64,000 nt of DNA from an uncultured Acidobacteriaceae bacterium (GTDB lineage Bacteria; Acidobacteriota; Terriglobia; Terriglobales; Acidobacteriaceae), in the NCBI GenBank assembly GCA_937879855.1, contig CALFMO010000008.1, positions 62,001 to 126,000 of the forward strand. Direction: 5' to 3'. Positions 51,165 through 60,005 of the stretch are shown here, piece by piece. Within the stretch, counting starts at the first letter, position 1, and each line of letters starts with the position of its first letter. Under the pieces are notes generated by a model. That model was not told the DNA's origin and made no database searches. It saw nothing but the letters and a program-made list of their open reading frames with translations. The position numbers were made by a program, and so were the translations under genes.

Positions 51165-54125
51165 CTAACTTCGCTTCTTCGTCTGCAACTGCACCAGACC
51201 ATTACCATTTCCCGGTGGCGCATAGTCAGCTCGCTTCCACTTGCGTTCGACCTCCACTCCGTTCTGCGGCGTCGGATGACCGAATCGAGGATTGATGCGG
51301 GGCAATGGACTCTCTCCGACTTCCGCCAACACTTTCATGTGAACGCTGGCCTCCTTGTAAGCAGGCGTGTCGGTCACGGGATCGGTGTGGCTGCTGGTCA
51401 GCCGGTTCACCGGACTCTCGACCGAGTTCATCGGCATGTAGAGCTCCTTACCGTGTACCCGGTCGGTGACCAGTGCACGCACTCGAACCTTCCCGTAGCG
51501 CGAGATCAGTTGTACCCAGGTCCCGCTTTGAATGCCGCGTTCCTCGGCCAGTTCAGGCGAGACTTCCACAAACACATCGGGCGTCTTCTCTCGAATTCCT
51601 TCGGTGCGGTAGGTAAGGTTGCCTTCGTGAAAATGTTCCAGCAGCCTGCCATTGTTCAGGTGTAAGTCAAATTCAGCGTTCGGAGTCTCGGTAGCACCAA
51701 TCCAGGAGACGGGAAAGAGCCTCGCTTTTCCATCGGGGAAGGCGAAGTGTTTCGTATAGTGGAGAGGCTGATCGGTTCCGTCTGCGGCCACCGGCCATTG
51801 CAGGGATTTATAGCCCGCCAGCCTCTCATAGTTGACGCCGGCAAACATCGGCGTCAGAGATGCGATTTCATCCATCACCTCGGAAGGACGCTGATAGTGC
51901 CAACCAGCACCCATCTGGTTGGCTACGTCCTGGACGATCTTCCAATCCGGCCGGCAACCGTCGAGCGGTTCCAGCACTTCATACAGTCGTTGGATGCGAC
52001 GCTCGGTGCTGGTGAAAGTCCCTTCCTTTTCGAGGCTCGGTGCGCCTGGCAGCACAACGTCAGCGTATTGGCACGTATGGCTGAAAAAAATGTCCTGCAC
52101 CACGAAGAAATCAAGCTTCTCAAACGCTGCTTCAACGTAGTTGGCGTTGCAATCGACAATGCTCATCTCTTCGCCGATCACGTATAGGGCTTTGACCTTG
52201 CCCTTATGAATCGCTTCCACCATCTGGTGATTGTCCAGTCCTTTGGTGGAAGGCAGCTTGACCTTCCAGTCGGTCTCAAAACGCTGGCGCACTTCGGGGT
52301 CGTCTACCAATTGGTAGCCGGTCAGCATGTTGGGCATCGATCCGTGATCGCTGGCTCCTTGCACGTTGTTGTGTCCGCGCAGCGGATAGGCGCCAGTTCC
52401 CGGTCTCATATAATTGCCGGTGATCAGCAACAGGTTCGAGATGGCCGTGGAGGTATCGGAACCTTGCGATTGCTGGGTGACTCCCATCGCCCAGAGAATG
52501 CACGTAGCTTTTGCCTCAGCAATCATGTGTGCGACGGTTCTGATCGACCGTTCGGGAAGACCAGTGAGTCGCTCCGCCGCTTCCAGGGTGTAAGGCACTA
52601 AGCTCTTCCGGTATTCTTCCAGTCCGTTCACCCATTGATCCAGAAACTTCGTGTGCGCAAGCCCTTTGTCAAGCAAATAGCGGCTGACGGCGGAGAGCCA
52701 GATCAGGTCGGTCCCAGGCTTGGGATGCAGATAGAGGTCTGCGCGCCTTGCCATCTCATTTTCACGTATGTCAGAAACAATGAGCTTCTGCCCGTTCAGC
52801 TTGTGAGAACTCTTCACGCGAGTGGCGATGACCGGATGACTCTCCGCCGTGTTGCTGCCAACGATGATGACCAGATCGGCCTTTTCCATGTCGGAGATAG
52901 AACCCGAATCGCCGCCGTAACCCACTGTGCGGAACAAGCCCACCGTTGCCGGCGCCTGGCAGTAGCGCGAACAATTGTCGACATTGTTCGTGCCAATCAC
53001 GGCTCGAGCCAGTTTCTGCATGAGATAGCTTTCTTCATTCGTGCACTTGGACGAAGAGATGAATGCCAGCGAGTCCGCACCATCTTTTGCCTTGATCTCT
53101 GAAAGCCTGCGCGCAACGAGGCCAATCGCTTCCTCCCAGCTGGCTTGCCGGAATTTATCGCCCTCGCGAATCAGCGGCGTGGTTAGCCGATCCTCGCTGT
53201 TGATGTGCCCCCAGCCAAATTTTCCCTTCACGCACGTAGAGATGCCATTGGCTGGGCCATGCTCGGGAGCGATCTTGAGAATATGGCGATCTTTTGTCCA
53301 AACATCGAAGCTGCATCCTACGCCGCAGTAGGTGCAAACTGTCTTTGTCTTGCGGATCCGGTGCTCTCGCATCGCATGCTCGGCCTCGGAGATTTGAAGG
53401 ATGCTTCCATAGCCCGTTTCGGGCTCGACTCCCTTGACAACCTCGATCATCCCGCTCAAGGCAGACTTTTTCAGAGATGTCAGGAATCCGGCATGGCCCA
53501 GCATGCTTTTTTCCATCAGAGCGTTGCAGGGGCAGACCGTGACGCAATGCCCGCACGAAACGCAGCTGGACTCACCGATGGTGGACCCGCCGTCCCACAG
53601 CACGCGAGGATTGGGGTCTTCCCAGTTGATCGAGAGCGTTTCATTGACCTCGACGTTCTGGCAGGCCTCTACGCAGCGGCCACAGAGAATGCATTGGTCG
53701 GGGTCGTAGCGATAGAACGGATTTGTGTTATCGACCTCATAAGGTTTCGTTCGGAACGGGATCCGCTGATGTTCAATCGCCAGCAATTTCGTCGTGTTGT
53801 GGACTACGCAATTGCCGTTGTTGTTGTCGCACACCGTGCAGTAGAGCATGTGATTGCTCAGGATGCGATCAAACGCTTCCACCTGGGCCGCCTCTGCCTT
53901 CGCTGACTTCGTGGAGATCGTCATTCCATCGGTGATCGGGGTTGCGCAGGCGCGAACCAGTCGGCCATTCACTTCCACCATGCATGTGTCACACGTCTGA
54001 ACCGGCCCGAGTTGTGGGTGATAGCAGACATGCGGAACTGATCCGCCGGTACGGTTGATGAGATCGATGAGAAGCTCGTCAGGTGGCGCTTCTTGAGGGA
54101 CGCCGTCAATTTGTACATTCGCCAC
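51165..54125 (-). CDS. Formate dehydrogenase-like molybdopterin subunit with N-terminal FeS domains
   Basis: This 986-aa protein is built like NADH-linked FDH alpha. It has a plant-type [2Fe-2S] (CYHPQLGPVQTCDTC, 34-48), a NuoG-like cluster box (CTVCDNNNGNC, 96-106), two [4Fe-4S] ferredoxin motifs (145-155, 188-198), and the bis-MGD domain with CTYCGVGC (264-271). The active-site Cys is C389 in SRYCQAPATVGL, so it is a Cys not Sec enzyme. The residue after it is Gln where E. coli FdhF has His141. No FdsB/FdsG NADH subunits are nearby. The start is a GTG with GGAG. It may be a formate oxidase or CO2 reductase with an unknown electron partner. Confidence 0.92.
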   Translation of the reverse strand: MANVQIDGVPQEAPPDELLIDLINRTGGSVPHVCYHPQLGPVQTCDTCMVEVNGRLVRACATPITDGMTISTKSAKAEAAQVEAFDRILSNHMLYCTVCDNNNGNCVVHNTTKLLAIEHQRIPFRTKPYEVDNTNPFYRYDPDQCILCGRCVEACQNVEVNETLSINWEDPNPRVLWDGGSTIGESSCVSCGHCVTVCPCNALMEKSMLGHAGFLTSLKKSALSGMIEVVKGVEPETGYGSILQISEAEHAMREHRIRKTKTVCTYCGVGCSFDVWTKDRHILKIAPEHGPANGISTCVKGKFGWGHINSEDRLTTPLIREGDKFRQASWEEAIGLVARRLSEIKAKDGADSLAFISSSKCTNEESYLMQKLARAVIGTNNVDNCSRYCQAPATVGLFRTVGYGGDSGSISDMEKADLVIIVGSNTAESHPVIATRVKSSHKLNGQKLIVSDIRENEMARRADLYLHPKPGTDLIWLSAVSRYLLDKGLAHTKFLDQWVNGLEEYRKSLVPYTLEAAERLTGLPERSIRTVAHMIAEAKATCILWAMGVTQQSQGSDTSTAISNLLLITGNYMRPGTGAYPLRGHNNVQGASDHGSMPNMLTGYQLVDDPEVRQRFETDWKVKLPSTKGLDNHQMVEAIHKGKVKALYVIGEEMSIVDCNANYVEAAFEKLDFFVVQDIFFSHTCQYADVVLPGAPSLEKEGTFTSTERRIQRLYEVLEPLDGCRPDWKIVQDVANQMGAGWHYQRPSEVMDEIASLTPMFAGVNYERLAGYKSLQWPVAADGTDQPLHYTKHFAFPDGKARLFPVSWIGATETPNAEFDLHLNNGRLLEHFHEGNLTYRTEGIREKTPDVFVEVSPELAEERGIQSGTWVQLISRYGKVRVRALVTDRVHGKELYMPMNSVESPVNRLTSSHTDPVTDTPAYKEASVHMKVLAEVGESPLPRINPRFGHPTPQNGVEVERKWKRADYAPPGNGNGLVQLQTKKRS

Positions 54126-54149
54126 AATAATCGTCTCCAGGTTGGCCGG

Positions 54150-54362
54150 CTAAATCCGTCTAGACCGTCTTTTTGATTGCGTCCCCAGTTCGGCAGAGGC
54201 TTGCTCCCAGGCCTGACGCCAATCTGTCAAACACTCGCCTTGACACTGAAATTCGCGGCCGCGTTCTCCCATTCGACCGCCGCATTCCGGGCACACGCAA
54301 TTCAAAATGCCGGAGATGACATCTACGCTTGGCCTTACATTGCTGCCTCTCATGAAATGCAT
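54150..54362 (-). CDS. Small zinc-ribbon-like protein upstream of the formate dehydrogenase
   Basis: A 70-aa product (ATG 54362; a GTG two codons earlier and an ATG at 54353 are alternatives). The core is CVCPECGGRMGERGREFQCQG and ECLTDWRQAWEQ, so the Cys pairs CxCPEC and CQGEC form a likely zinc or FeS knuckle. It lies 24 bp before the FDH start, same strand, and is probably the first gene of that operon. Not seen as part of FDH elsewhere to my knowledge; possibly a maturation or electron-transfer helper. Confidence 0.6.
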   Translation of the reverse strand: MHFMRGSNVRPSVDVISGILNCVCPECGGRMGERGREFQCQGECLTDWRQAWEQASAELGTQSKRRSRRI

Positions 54363-54450
54363 ACGCACCTCGCAAACGAGTACTTCAGTCCGATCATGCT
54401 GTGTTCAGAGAAACCGCCGTCGGCGTTGAACCTGAATTACAAACCATCAG

Positions 54451-54467
54451 TGCATTTCGTTTTCCAA
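54451..54467 (-). promoter_or_regulatory. Weak candidate sigma54 promoter of the formate dehydrogenase operon
   Basis: On the minus strand TTGGAAA-N5-ATGCA matches at 9 of 12 positions with exact spacing, about 90 bp before the zinc-ribbon gene. Confidence 0.3.
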
Positions 54468-54725
54468 AGTGCGGAACCAAATTGATAGTGGTGAATCATC
54501 GTTTCCGAGAAGCGCAATTGTGCTCGAAGACGGGAAATGAAGGTCCACTGCCTGTGCGCTCTTGAGAACCTGGAATTACACCAGGACACGAGAACTGTCG
54601 ACATACTGACGAAGTGTCAACGGCTGGACGGCTGTCGGTCCCGTCTGTGAGTTCACACCAGCCCGATGTTAACTTCAGTTGATTTATCTCCCTGAAAACA
54701 AGCAAATAACTCCCGGTGTGAACGA
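54468..54725. other. Intergenic region between divergent operons
   Basis: No gene is supported here; the frames on both strands are shadows without ribosome-binding sites. Confidence 0.5.
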
Positions 54726-54742
54726 TTGGAAGCAAGCGTGCT
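54726..54742 (+). promoter_or_regulatory. Weak candidate sigma54 promoter of the ECF sigma gene
   Basis: TTGGAAG-N5-GTGCT matches at 9 of 12 positions with exact spacing. The predicted start (about 54753) leaves about 19 nt before the ATG at 54772. Confidence 0.3.
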
Positions 54743-54771
54743 TTTCTGGTGTCGTACCGGAGGGGAAGAGC

Positions 54772-55464
54772 ATGCAAGCGACCCAAGCAGTCGGACGCGA
54801 ACCACAGATGAATCTCGCTGTGCGCGAAAGTGGAACCCGAGAAATGGAAGACGTCCTGACGCGCTACCTGCCGCGGTTCCACAGAAGCGCCTATCGACAA
54901 CTGGGTAACGCAGCCGACGCGGAGGATGCGGTTCAGGATGCACTGCTGGCCGCCTACAGACACTTAGGCCAGTTCAAAGGCCAGGCTCAAATGTCGACAT
55001 GGCTTACTGCCATCGTTACGAATTCCGCTCGAATGCAATTGCGTAGACGGCCACGGCAGCCCCATGTCGCTCTAGACGCACCATGCGGGGAGGATGAGAA
55101 ATATTGCTTGTCCGATCAGTTGGCGGACTCTGGACTAAGTCCCGAAGACGAGTGTCGAAACGCAGAACTTCGGAGACATCTTCTCCAATCTGTGGCCCAG
55201 CTCTCAACACCGTTGCGTCGAGCGTTCGAATTACGTGACCTGCATGGGCAATCTGTGAAAGAAGCGGCGCAGACTCTGGGCTTAGCAGAAGGAACCGTAA
55301 AGGCCCAGCTTTCGCGGGCGCGAGCGAAGTTGACTCGGCTAATGCGCCGGGCGCTGCGTCCTGGACGTCGTTCAGTTTTGAATCGTACTTCTCGGCCGGC
55401 GTTGGTAGGCCGTAAGCAATTAAAAGCGGCTCTTGTTGCATCCAGCGAATACAGCACAACTTGA
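54772..55464 (+). CDS. ECF-family sigma70 factor
   Basis: The ATG at 54772 (MQATQAVGREPQMNLAV) follows GGAGGGG; the frame opens earlier. The 230-aa product has region 2 (YRQLGNAADAEDAVQDALLAAYRHL, with STWLTAIVTNSARM) and region 4 (LSTPLRRAFELRDLHGQSVKEAAQTLGLAEGTVKAQLSRARAKL). No anti-sigma gene is next to it. The RND efflux operon starts 123 bp downstream and may be its target or may be co-transcribed. Confidence 0.93.
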   Translation: MQATQAVGREPQMNLAVRESGTREMEDVLTRYLPRFHRSAYRQLGNAADAEDAVQDALLAAYRHLGQFKGQAQMSTWLTAIVTNSARMQLRRRPRQPHVALDAPCGEDEKYCLSDQLADSGLSPEDECRNAELRRHLLQSVAQLSTPLRRAFELRDLHGQSVKEAAQTLGLAEGTVKAQLSRARAKLTRLMRRALRPGRRSVLNRTSRPALVGRKQLKAALVASSEYSTT

Positions 55465-55506
55465 GGGAGCCGTACTGATTCTGCGTTCGGGGCGTGTATC
55501 CGAAAG

Positions 55507-55519
55507 TTTGGTCACCAAA
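55507..55519. promoter_or_regulatory. Small palindrome upstream of the efflux operon
   Basis: TTTGGT-C-ACCAAA is a perfect 6-bp inverted repeat about 70 bp before the RND pump start; a possible operator. Confidence 0.35.
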
Positions 55520-55587
55520 TCGTGATCTAAAGGGCAACGAGATCGCGAACCACGATCTGAATACAGAACAACGGAAAAACAAACGCT

Positions 55588-58500
55588 ATGTGGATTGTTC
55601 GACTCGCATTACGGCGACCCTACACATTCGTGGTGATGTCGATCCTGATCCTGATCATGGGAGGACTTGCGATCGTTCGCACACCAACCGACATTTTTCC
55701 GAATATTAATATTCCCGTCGTCAGCATCATCTGGAACTATAACGGTCTCATTCCCGAAGACATGAGTGACCGCATCGTGAGTGTCACAGAGCGGTCGCTT
55801 ACCACTACTGTCGACAACATCGAACACATCGAATCGCAGTCACTCTATGGAGTCGCAGTTGTTAAAGTGTTTCTGCAGCCGACCGCAAACATTCAACAGG
55901 GTATCGCCCAGATTACGGCAGTTTCTCAGACCCAACTACGCCAGTTGCCTGCGGGAACAACGCCTCCTCTCATACTGGCCTACAGCGCATCGAGCGTGCC
56001 CGTCCTCCAGTTGGCGCTCTCCGGGCAAAATCTGTCGGAGCAACAACTCAATGATTATGGTTTGAATTTCATTCGGACCCAGCTCATCACGGTTCCCGGC
56101 GCGTCGGTGCCGTATCCCTATGGCGGCAAACAACGTCAGGTGCTGGTTGATCTCAACACAACCGCCCTGCAGTCGAAGGGGCTATCCGCATTGGATGTGG
56201 TGAATGCGATCAGCCTACAGAACCTGATTCTGCCTACTGGAACATCGAAGATCGGGTCCAAGGAATACGACGTTTCCATCACCAATGCAGCCCCACAAAC
56301 GATTGCGGAACTGAACCGCATTCCAATCAAGACGATCGGTAGCACGACCATCTATATGAAGGATGTCGCATGGGTGCGCGATGGCTTTCCGCCGCAGACC
56401 AACATCGTGCGCGTGAACGGGCAGCGTTCGGTCCTGCTGACGATCCAAAAAGCAGGGGATGCGTCCACACTGAACGTGATCGCAGGCATCAAGGCGCTTT
56501 TACCTCAAATTGCGATGACAGTTCCGCCCCAACTGCAAATCACCCCCCTGGCGGATCAGTCTATCTTTGTTCGCGGTGCCATCAGCGGAGTGGTCCGGGA
56601 AACGCTGATTGCCGCATGCCTGACCGCCTTTATGATTCTTACTTTTCTGGGCAGCTGGCGAAGCACCGTCATCATCGCGACTTCGATTCCTTTGGCGATC
56701 CTGACCTCGATCATTGTGCTCAGTGCGATTGGACAAACCATCAACATCATGACGCTCGGAGGGCTTGCTCTGGCAGTCGGCATCCTGGTGGACGATGCCA
56801 CAGTCGAGGTTGAGAACATCAATCGCAATCGCGCAGCAGAGCCCGAGAAGGACATGGATGAAGTCGTTCTCGACAGTGCATCGCAAATCGCGACCCCTGC
56901 TTTCGTATCTACGTTATCCATCTGCATTGTCTTCGCACCCATGTTCTTACTTTCCGGCGTAGCTCGATACCTGTTTGTACCGCTGGCGGAAGCGGTTGTA
57001 TTTGCCATGTTGGCCTCGTATTTCCTTTCCCGGACCATCGTTCCAACCATGGCCAAGTACCTGTTGCGCGGGGATAAAACCGAGGAAGAACGTGCTAATA
57101 GCCGCAATCCTCTCGTACGATTTCAACGGCGTTTTGAAGAGGCCTTTGAAAACTTCCGCCACAGCTATCGCGGCCTGCTCGAAGCTGCTCTCCACCACCG
57201 GCAAGCGTTCCTGATTGTGTTCTTCGCGTGCTCCCTTGGTTCTTTGGTCATCCTGGTGCCGTGGCTGGGTCGGGATTTTTTTCCCAACGTCGACAGCGGC
57301 ACGTTCAAGCTTCATATGCGTGCGCCAACGGGAATGCGAATTGAAGAGACCGCGAACCTCTGTGATCTGGTCGAGAGGTCGATTCGGAATCAAATCCCGG
57401 TTGCCGAGGTCAAGAGCGTCATTGACAACATAGGCCTGCCCTATAGTGGCATCAATCTTTCTTACAGCAACTCGGCCCCGGTGGGCACATCGGATGCGGA
57501 CATTCTTGTGACTCTGTCCGCCAATCACCATCCTACGGATAACTACATTCACCAGCTTCGCCTGACGCTGCCAAAACAGTTTCCCGGCGCGTCATTCGCT
57601 TTCTTGCCGGCTGATATGGTCGGGCAGATTCTCAACTTCGGCTTGCCGGCTCCCCTCGATGTGCAGGTCGTTGGGAATAATTTGGAGGGGAATCGGCAAT
57701 ACGCGAGTGCATTGCTGGCCAAATTGAGATACGTCTCAGGAACGGCAGATCTGCGGATCCAGCAACCCTTCGATGAGCCCTATTTGAATATGCGGGTCGA
57801 ACGTACCAAAGCAGAAGAACTTGGATTTACCGCTCACGATATTGCCCAGAATCTCCTGGTGTCACTGAGCGGGAGTTTCCAAACTTCACCCACGTTCTGG
57901 TTGGACCCAAAGAATCATGTCAGCTATCAAATCGCGACTCAGACACCGCAGTACCGCACGGACACTTTGCAAGGCCTTGAGAATATCCCAGTCACGGGGA
58001 ATGACGCGTCCGCTCTCCCCTCCCTCACTGCGAGTCTGGTTTCGGTGCAGCGTGGAGTGGGAATGGCAGTTGTTTCTCACTACAACGTGGCGCCTGTCAT
58101 CGACATCTTTGGCGCTGCCGCGGGGCGCGACCTGGGTGGGGTGGCCAGTGACATCAACAAGATCATTGAGGCCACACGCCCGCAATTACCGCGTGGTTCT
58201 CGAGTTGTGGTGAGGGGACAGGTTCAGACAATGCGAGCATCGTACATCGGTCTTTTGAGTGGATTGGTGTTCTCGATCGTACTTGTATACCTGCTGATCG
58301 TAGTCAACTTCCAGTCCTGGCTCGATCCGTTCATCATGATCTCCGCGCTGCCGGCAGCACTGGCCGGAATCGCTTGGTTCTTATTCATAACGCACACCAC
58401 TCTCAGCGTGCCGGCGCTCATGGGGGCCATCATGTGTATGGGTGTCGCCACCTCGAACAGCATTCTGGTGGTGAGTTTTGCCACGGAGAAGATGACGGAA

Positions 58501-58761
58501 GGAATGGATTCTGTGGGAGCCGCGTTGGAAGCTGGATTTACACGCTTTCGCCCCGTACTGATGACTGCCTTGGCCATGATCATCGGCATGGTGCCGATGG
58601 CTTTGGGACTCGGGGATGGTGGTGAACAGAACGCTCCCCTTGGCCGGGCGGTTATTGGCGGATTAATTTTCGCAACGGTTTCGACGCTGTTCTTTGTTCC
58701 GGCATTCTTCAGCCTTCTGCAAGGTTCACGCCGGCATTCAGTCCAGACACAAGGACACTAG
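55588..58761 (+). CDS. RND efflux pump inner-membrane permease
   Basis: This 1057-aa transporter has 12 helices in two repeats, each with a large periplasmic loop (about 35-330 and 560-870). The proton-relay Asp pair is present in GILVDDATVEVEN (Asp402-Asp403). In helix 10 the AcrB Lys940 position reads GVATSNSILVVSF, so it is Ser956. The pump is in the AcrB/MexB fold but the missing Lys puts it with the subfamilies (as in CzcA) that use another relay. Substrate cannot be told. A membrane-fusion gene follows by 8 bp and an outer-membrane channel gene by four overlapping bases. Confidence 0.95.
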   Translation: MWIVRLALRRPYTFVVMSILILIMGGLAIVRTPTDIFPNINIPVVSIIWNYNGLIPEDMSDRIVSVTERSLTTTVDNIEHIESQSLYGVAVVKVFLQPTANIQQGIAQITAVSQTQLRQLPAGTTPPLILAYSASSVPVLQLALSGQNLSEQQLNDYGLNFIRTQLITVPGASVPYPYGGKQRQVLVDLNTTALQSKGLSALDVVNAISLQNLILPTGTSKIGSKEYDVSITNAAPQTIAELNRIPIKTIGSTTIYMKDVAWVRDGFPPQTNIVRVNGQRSVLLTIQKAGDASTLNVIAGIKALLPQIAMTVPPQLQITPLADQSIFVRGAISGVVRETLIAACLTAFMILTFLGSWRSTVIIATSIPLAILTSIIVLSAIGQTINIMTLGGLALAVGILVDDATVEVENINRNRAAEPEKDMDEVVLDSASQIATPAFVSTLSICIVFAPMFLLSGVARYLFVPLAEAVVFAMLASYFLSRTIVPTMAKYLLRGDKTEEERANSRNPLVRFQRRFEEAFENFRHSYRGLLEAALHHRQAFLIVFFACSLGSLVILVPWLGRDFFPNVDSGTFKLHMRAPTGMRIEETANLCDLVERSIRNQIPVAEVKSVIDNIGLPYSGINLSYSNSAPVGTSDADILVTLSANHHPTDNYIHQLRLTLPKQFPGASFAFLPADMVGQILNFGLPAPLDVQVVGNNLEGNRQYASALLAKLRYVSGTADLRIQQPFDEPYLNMRVERTKAEELGFTAHDIAQNLLVSLSGSFQTSPTFWLDPKNHVSYQIATQTPQYRTDTLQGLENIPVTGNDASALPSLTASLVSVQRGVGMAVVSHYNVAPVIDIFGAAAGRDLGGVASDINKIIEATRPQLPRGSRVVVRGQVQTMRASYIGLLSGLVFSIVLVYLLIVVNFQSWLDPFIMISALPAALAGIAWFLFITHTTLSVPALMGAIMCMGVATSNSILVVSFATEKMTEGMDSVGAALEAGFTRFRPVLMTALAMIIGMVPMALGLGDGGEQNAPLGRAVIGGLIFATVSTLFFVPAFFSLLQGSRRHSVQTQGH

Positions 58762-58769
58762 GTGGAAAT

Positions 58770-60005
58770 ATGGGGAGTTATTTTATGTTGCCTCAAGCTG
58801 AAGATAGACCACAAATGGGCGAGCGGACACCCCCATTGAATAACATCGGGTCAGGGAAGCGCTCGCGCAAAGCCTGGATTGTCCTCGCGATTGTTGTGAT
58901 CGCGGTTGGCGCCCTCCTAGGTTCGGGAATCTGGTCCCGCGTCAAAGCTGGTGCAACTCTGCGCGCGGAGACAACGCAGGCGGCCCTCCCCGCCGTGTCT
59001 GTGGTGTCTCCGAAGCAAACGGCGCCAGCCGACGAAATCATCCTGCCCGGAAACGTGCAGCCATTCATCACTTCACCCATTTACGCGCGCACGAACGGCT
59101 ATCTAAAAAAGTGGTATTTCGATATCGGCGCACATGTCAAGAAGGGGCAGCTACTTGCTGTCATTGAAACGCCGGAAGTCGATCAGCAACTCCAGCAAGC
59201 CCGGAGCAACCTGCTTACCGCGCAGGCAAATCTAGAACTCGCATCCATTACCAAAACCCGATATCAGGGACTCCTGAAGAGCAACGCTGTATCGCAACAG
59301 GACGTCGACAACGCGGTCGGGACCTACAATGCGAATGCGGCAATCGTCGAAGCAGACAAGGCAGCCGTGGAGCAATACTCGGCACTGGTATCTTTCGAAA
59401 AGGTCTACGCACCTTTCGATGGCGTGATTACCGCGCGCAACACAGACATCGGTGACCTCATCAATTCCGGCAGCAGCAGCAACGTGAAAACAGACCTCTT
59501 TCATATCTCTCAACCGGGAACGCTGCGTGTCTACGTGGACGTCCCCGAGGAATACTCGCGGGGAGTCAAAGCCGGCATGACGGCGGATCTAAGCCTTGCC
59601 GAATTTCCAGACCGCAAGTTTCAGGGAAAGGTGGTGCGCACCGCCGATGCCATCAATATGACTACCCGCACTCTGCTGATCGAAATCGATGTGGAAAATC
59701 CGACCGGCACGCTGCTCACGGGTTCCTACGCAGAGGTCCACTTGGCGGTCCCGACGCTGGCCTCCACTTTCCTGATTCCAGTCAATACTTTGTTATTCCG
59801 CACTGAAGGATTACGCGTCGGCGTTGTGAAGGGCGGCAAAGTCGTGCTGACTACCGTCACTCCCGGCCACGATTTTGGCAACGAGATTGAGATCGTCGCC
59901 GGCCTCAAGGCGGATGATCAAGTTATCGTCAACCCGCCCGACTCAATCGTTGCGGGACAGCAAGTCCAAATTGTTCAGGCAACATTGCCTGGAGATGCCA
60001 AGTGA
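58770..60005 (+). CDS. RND membrane-fusion (periplasmic adaptor) protein
   Basis: This 411-aa adaptor has an N-terminal anchor helix (AWIVLAIVVIAVGALLGSGIW), a lipoyl/barrel-sandwich part (INGYLKKWYFDIGAHVKKGQ-type, LLAVIETPEVDQQLQQARSN), an alpha-hairpin (about 130-190) and a beta-barrel (LFHISQPGTLRVYVDVPEEY). The C-terminal domain contains FLIPVNTLLFRTEGLRV. It links the RND permease to the outer-membrane channel. AGGTGG precedes the ATG. Confidence 0.95.
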   Translation: MGSYFMLPQAEDRPQMGERTPPLNNIGSGKRSRKAWIVLAIVVIAVGALLGSGIWSRVKAGATLRAETTQAALPAVSVVSPKQTAPADEIILPGNVQPFITSPIYARTNGYLKKWYFDIGAHVKKGQLLAVIETPEVDQQLQQARSNLLTAQANLELASITKTRYQGLLKSNAVSQQDVDNAVGTYNANAAIVEADKAAVEQYSALVSFEKVYAPFDGVITARNTDIGDLINSGSSSNVKTDLFHISQPGTLRVYVDVPEEYSRGVKAGMTADLSLAEFPDRKFQGKVVRTADAINMTTRTLLIEIDVENPTGTLLTGSYAEVHLAVPTLASTFLIPVNTLLFRTEGLRVGVVKGGKVVLTTVTPGHDFGNEIEIVAGLKADDQVIVNPPDSIVAGQQVQIVQATLPGDAK

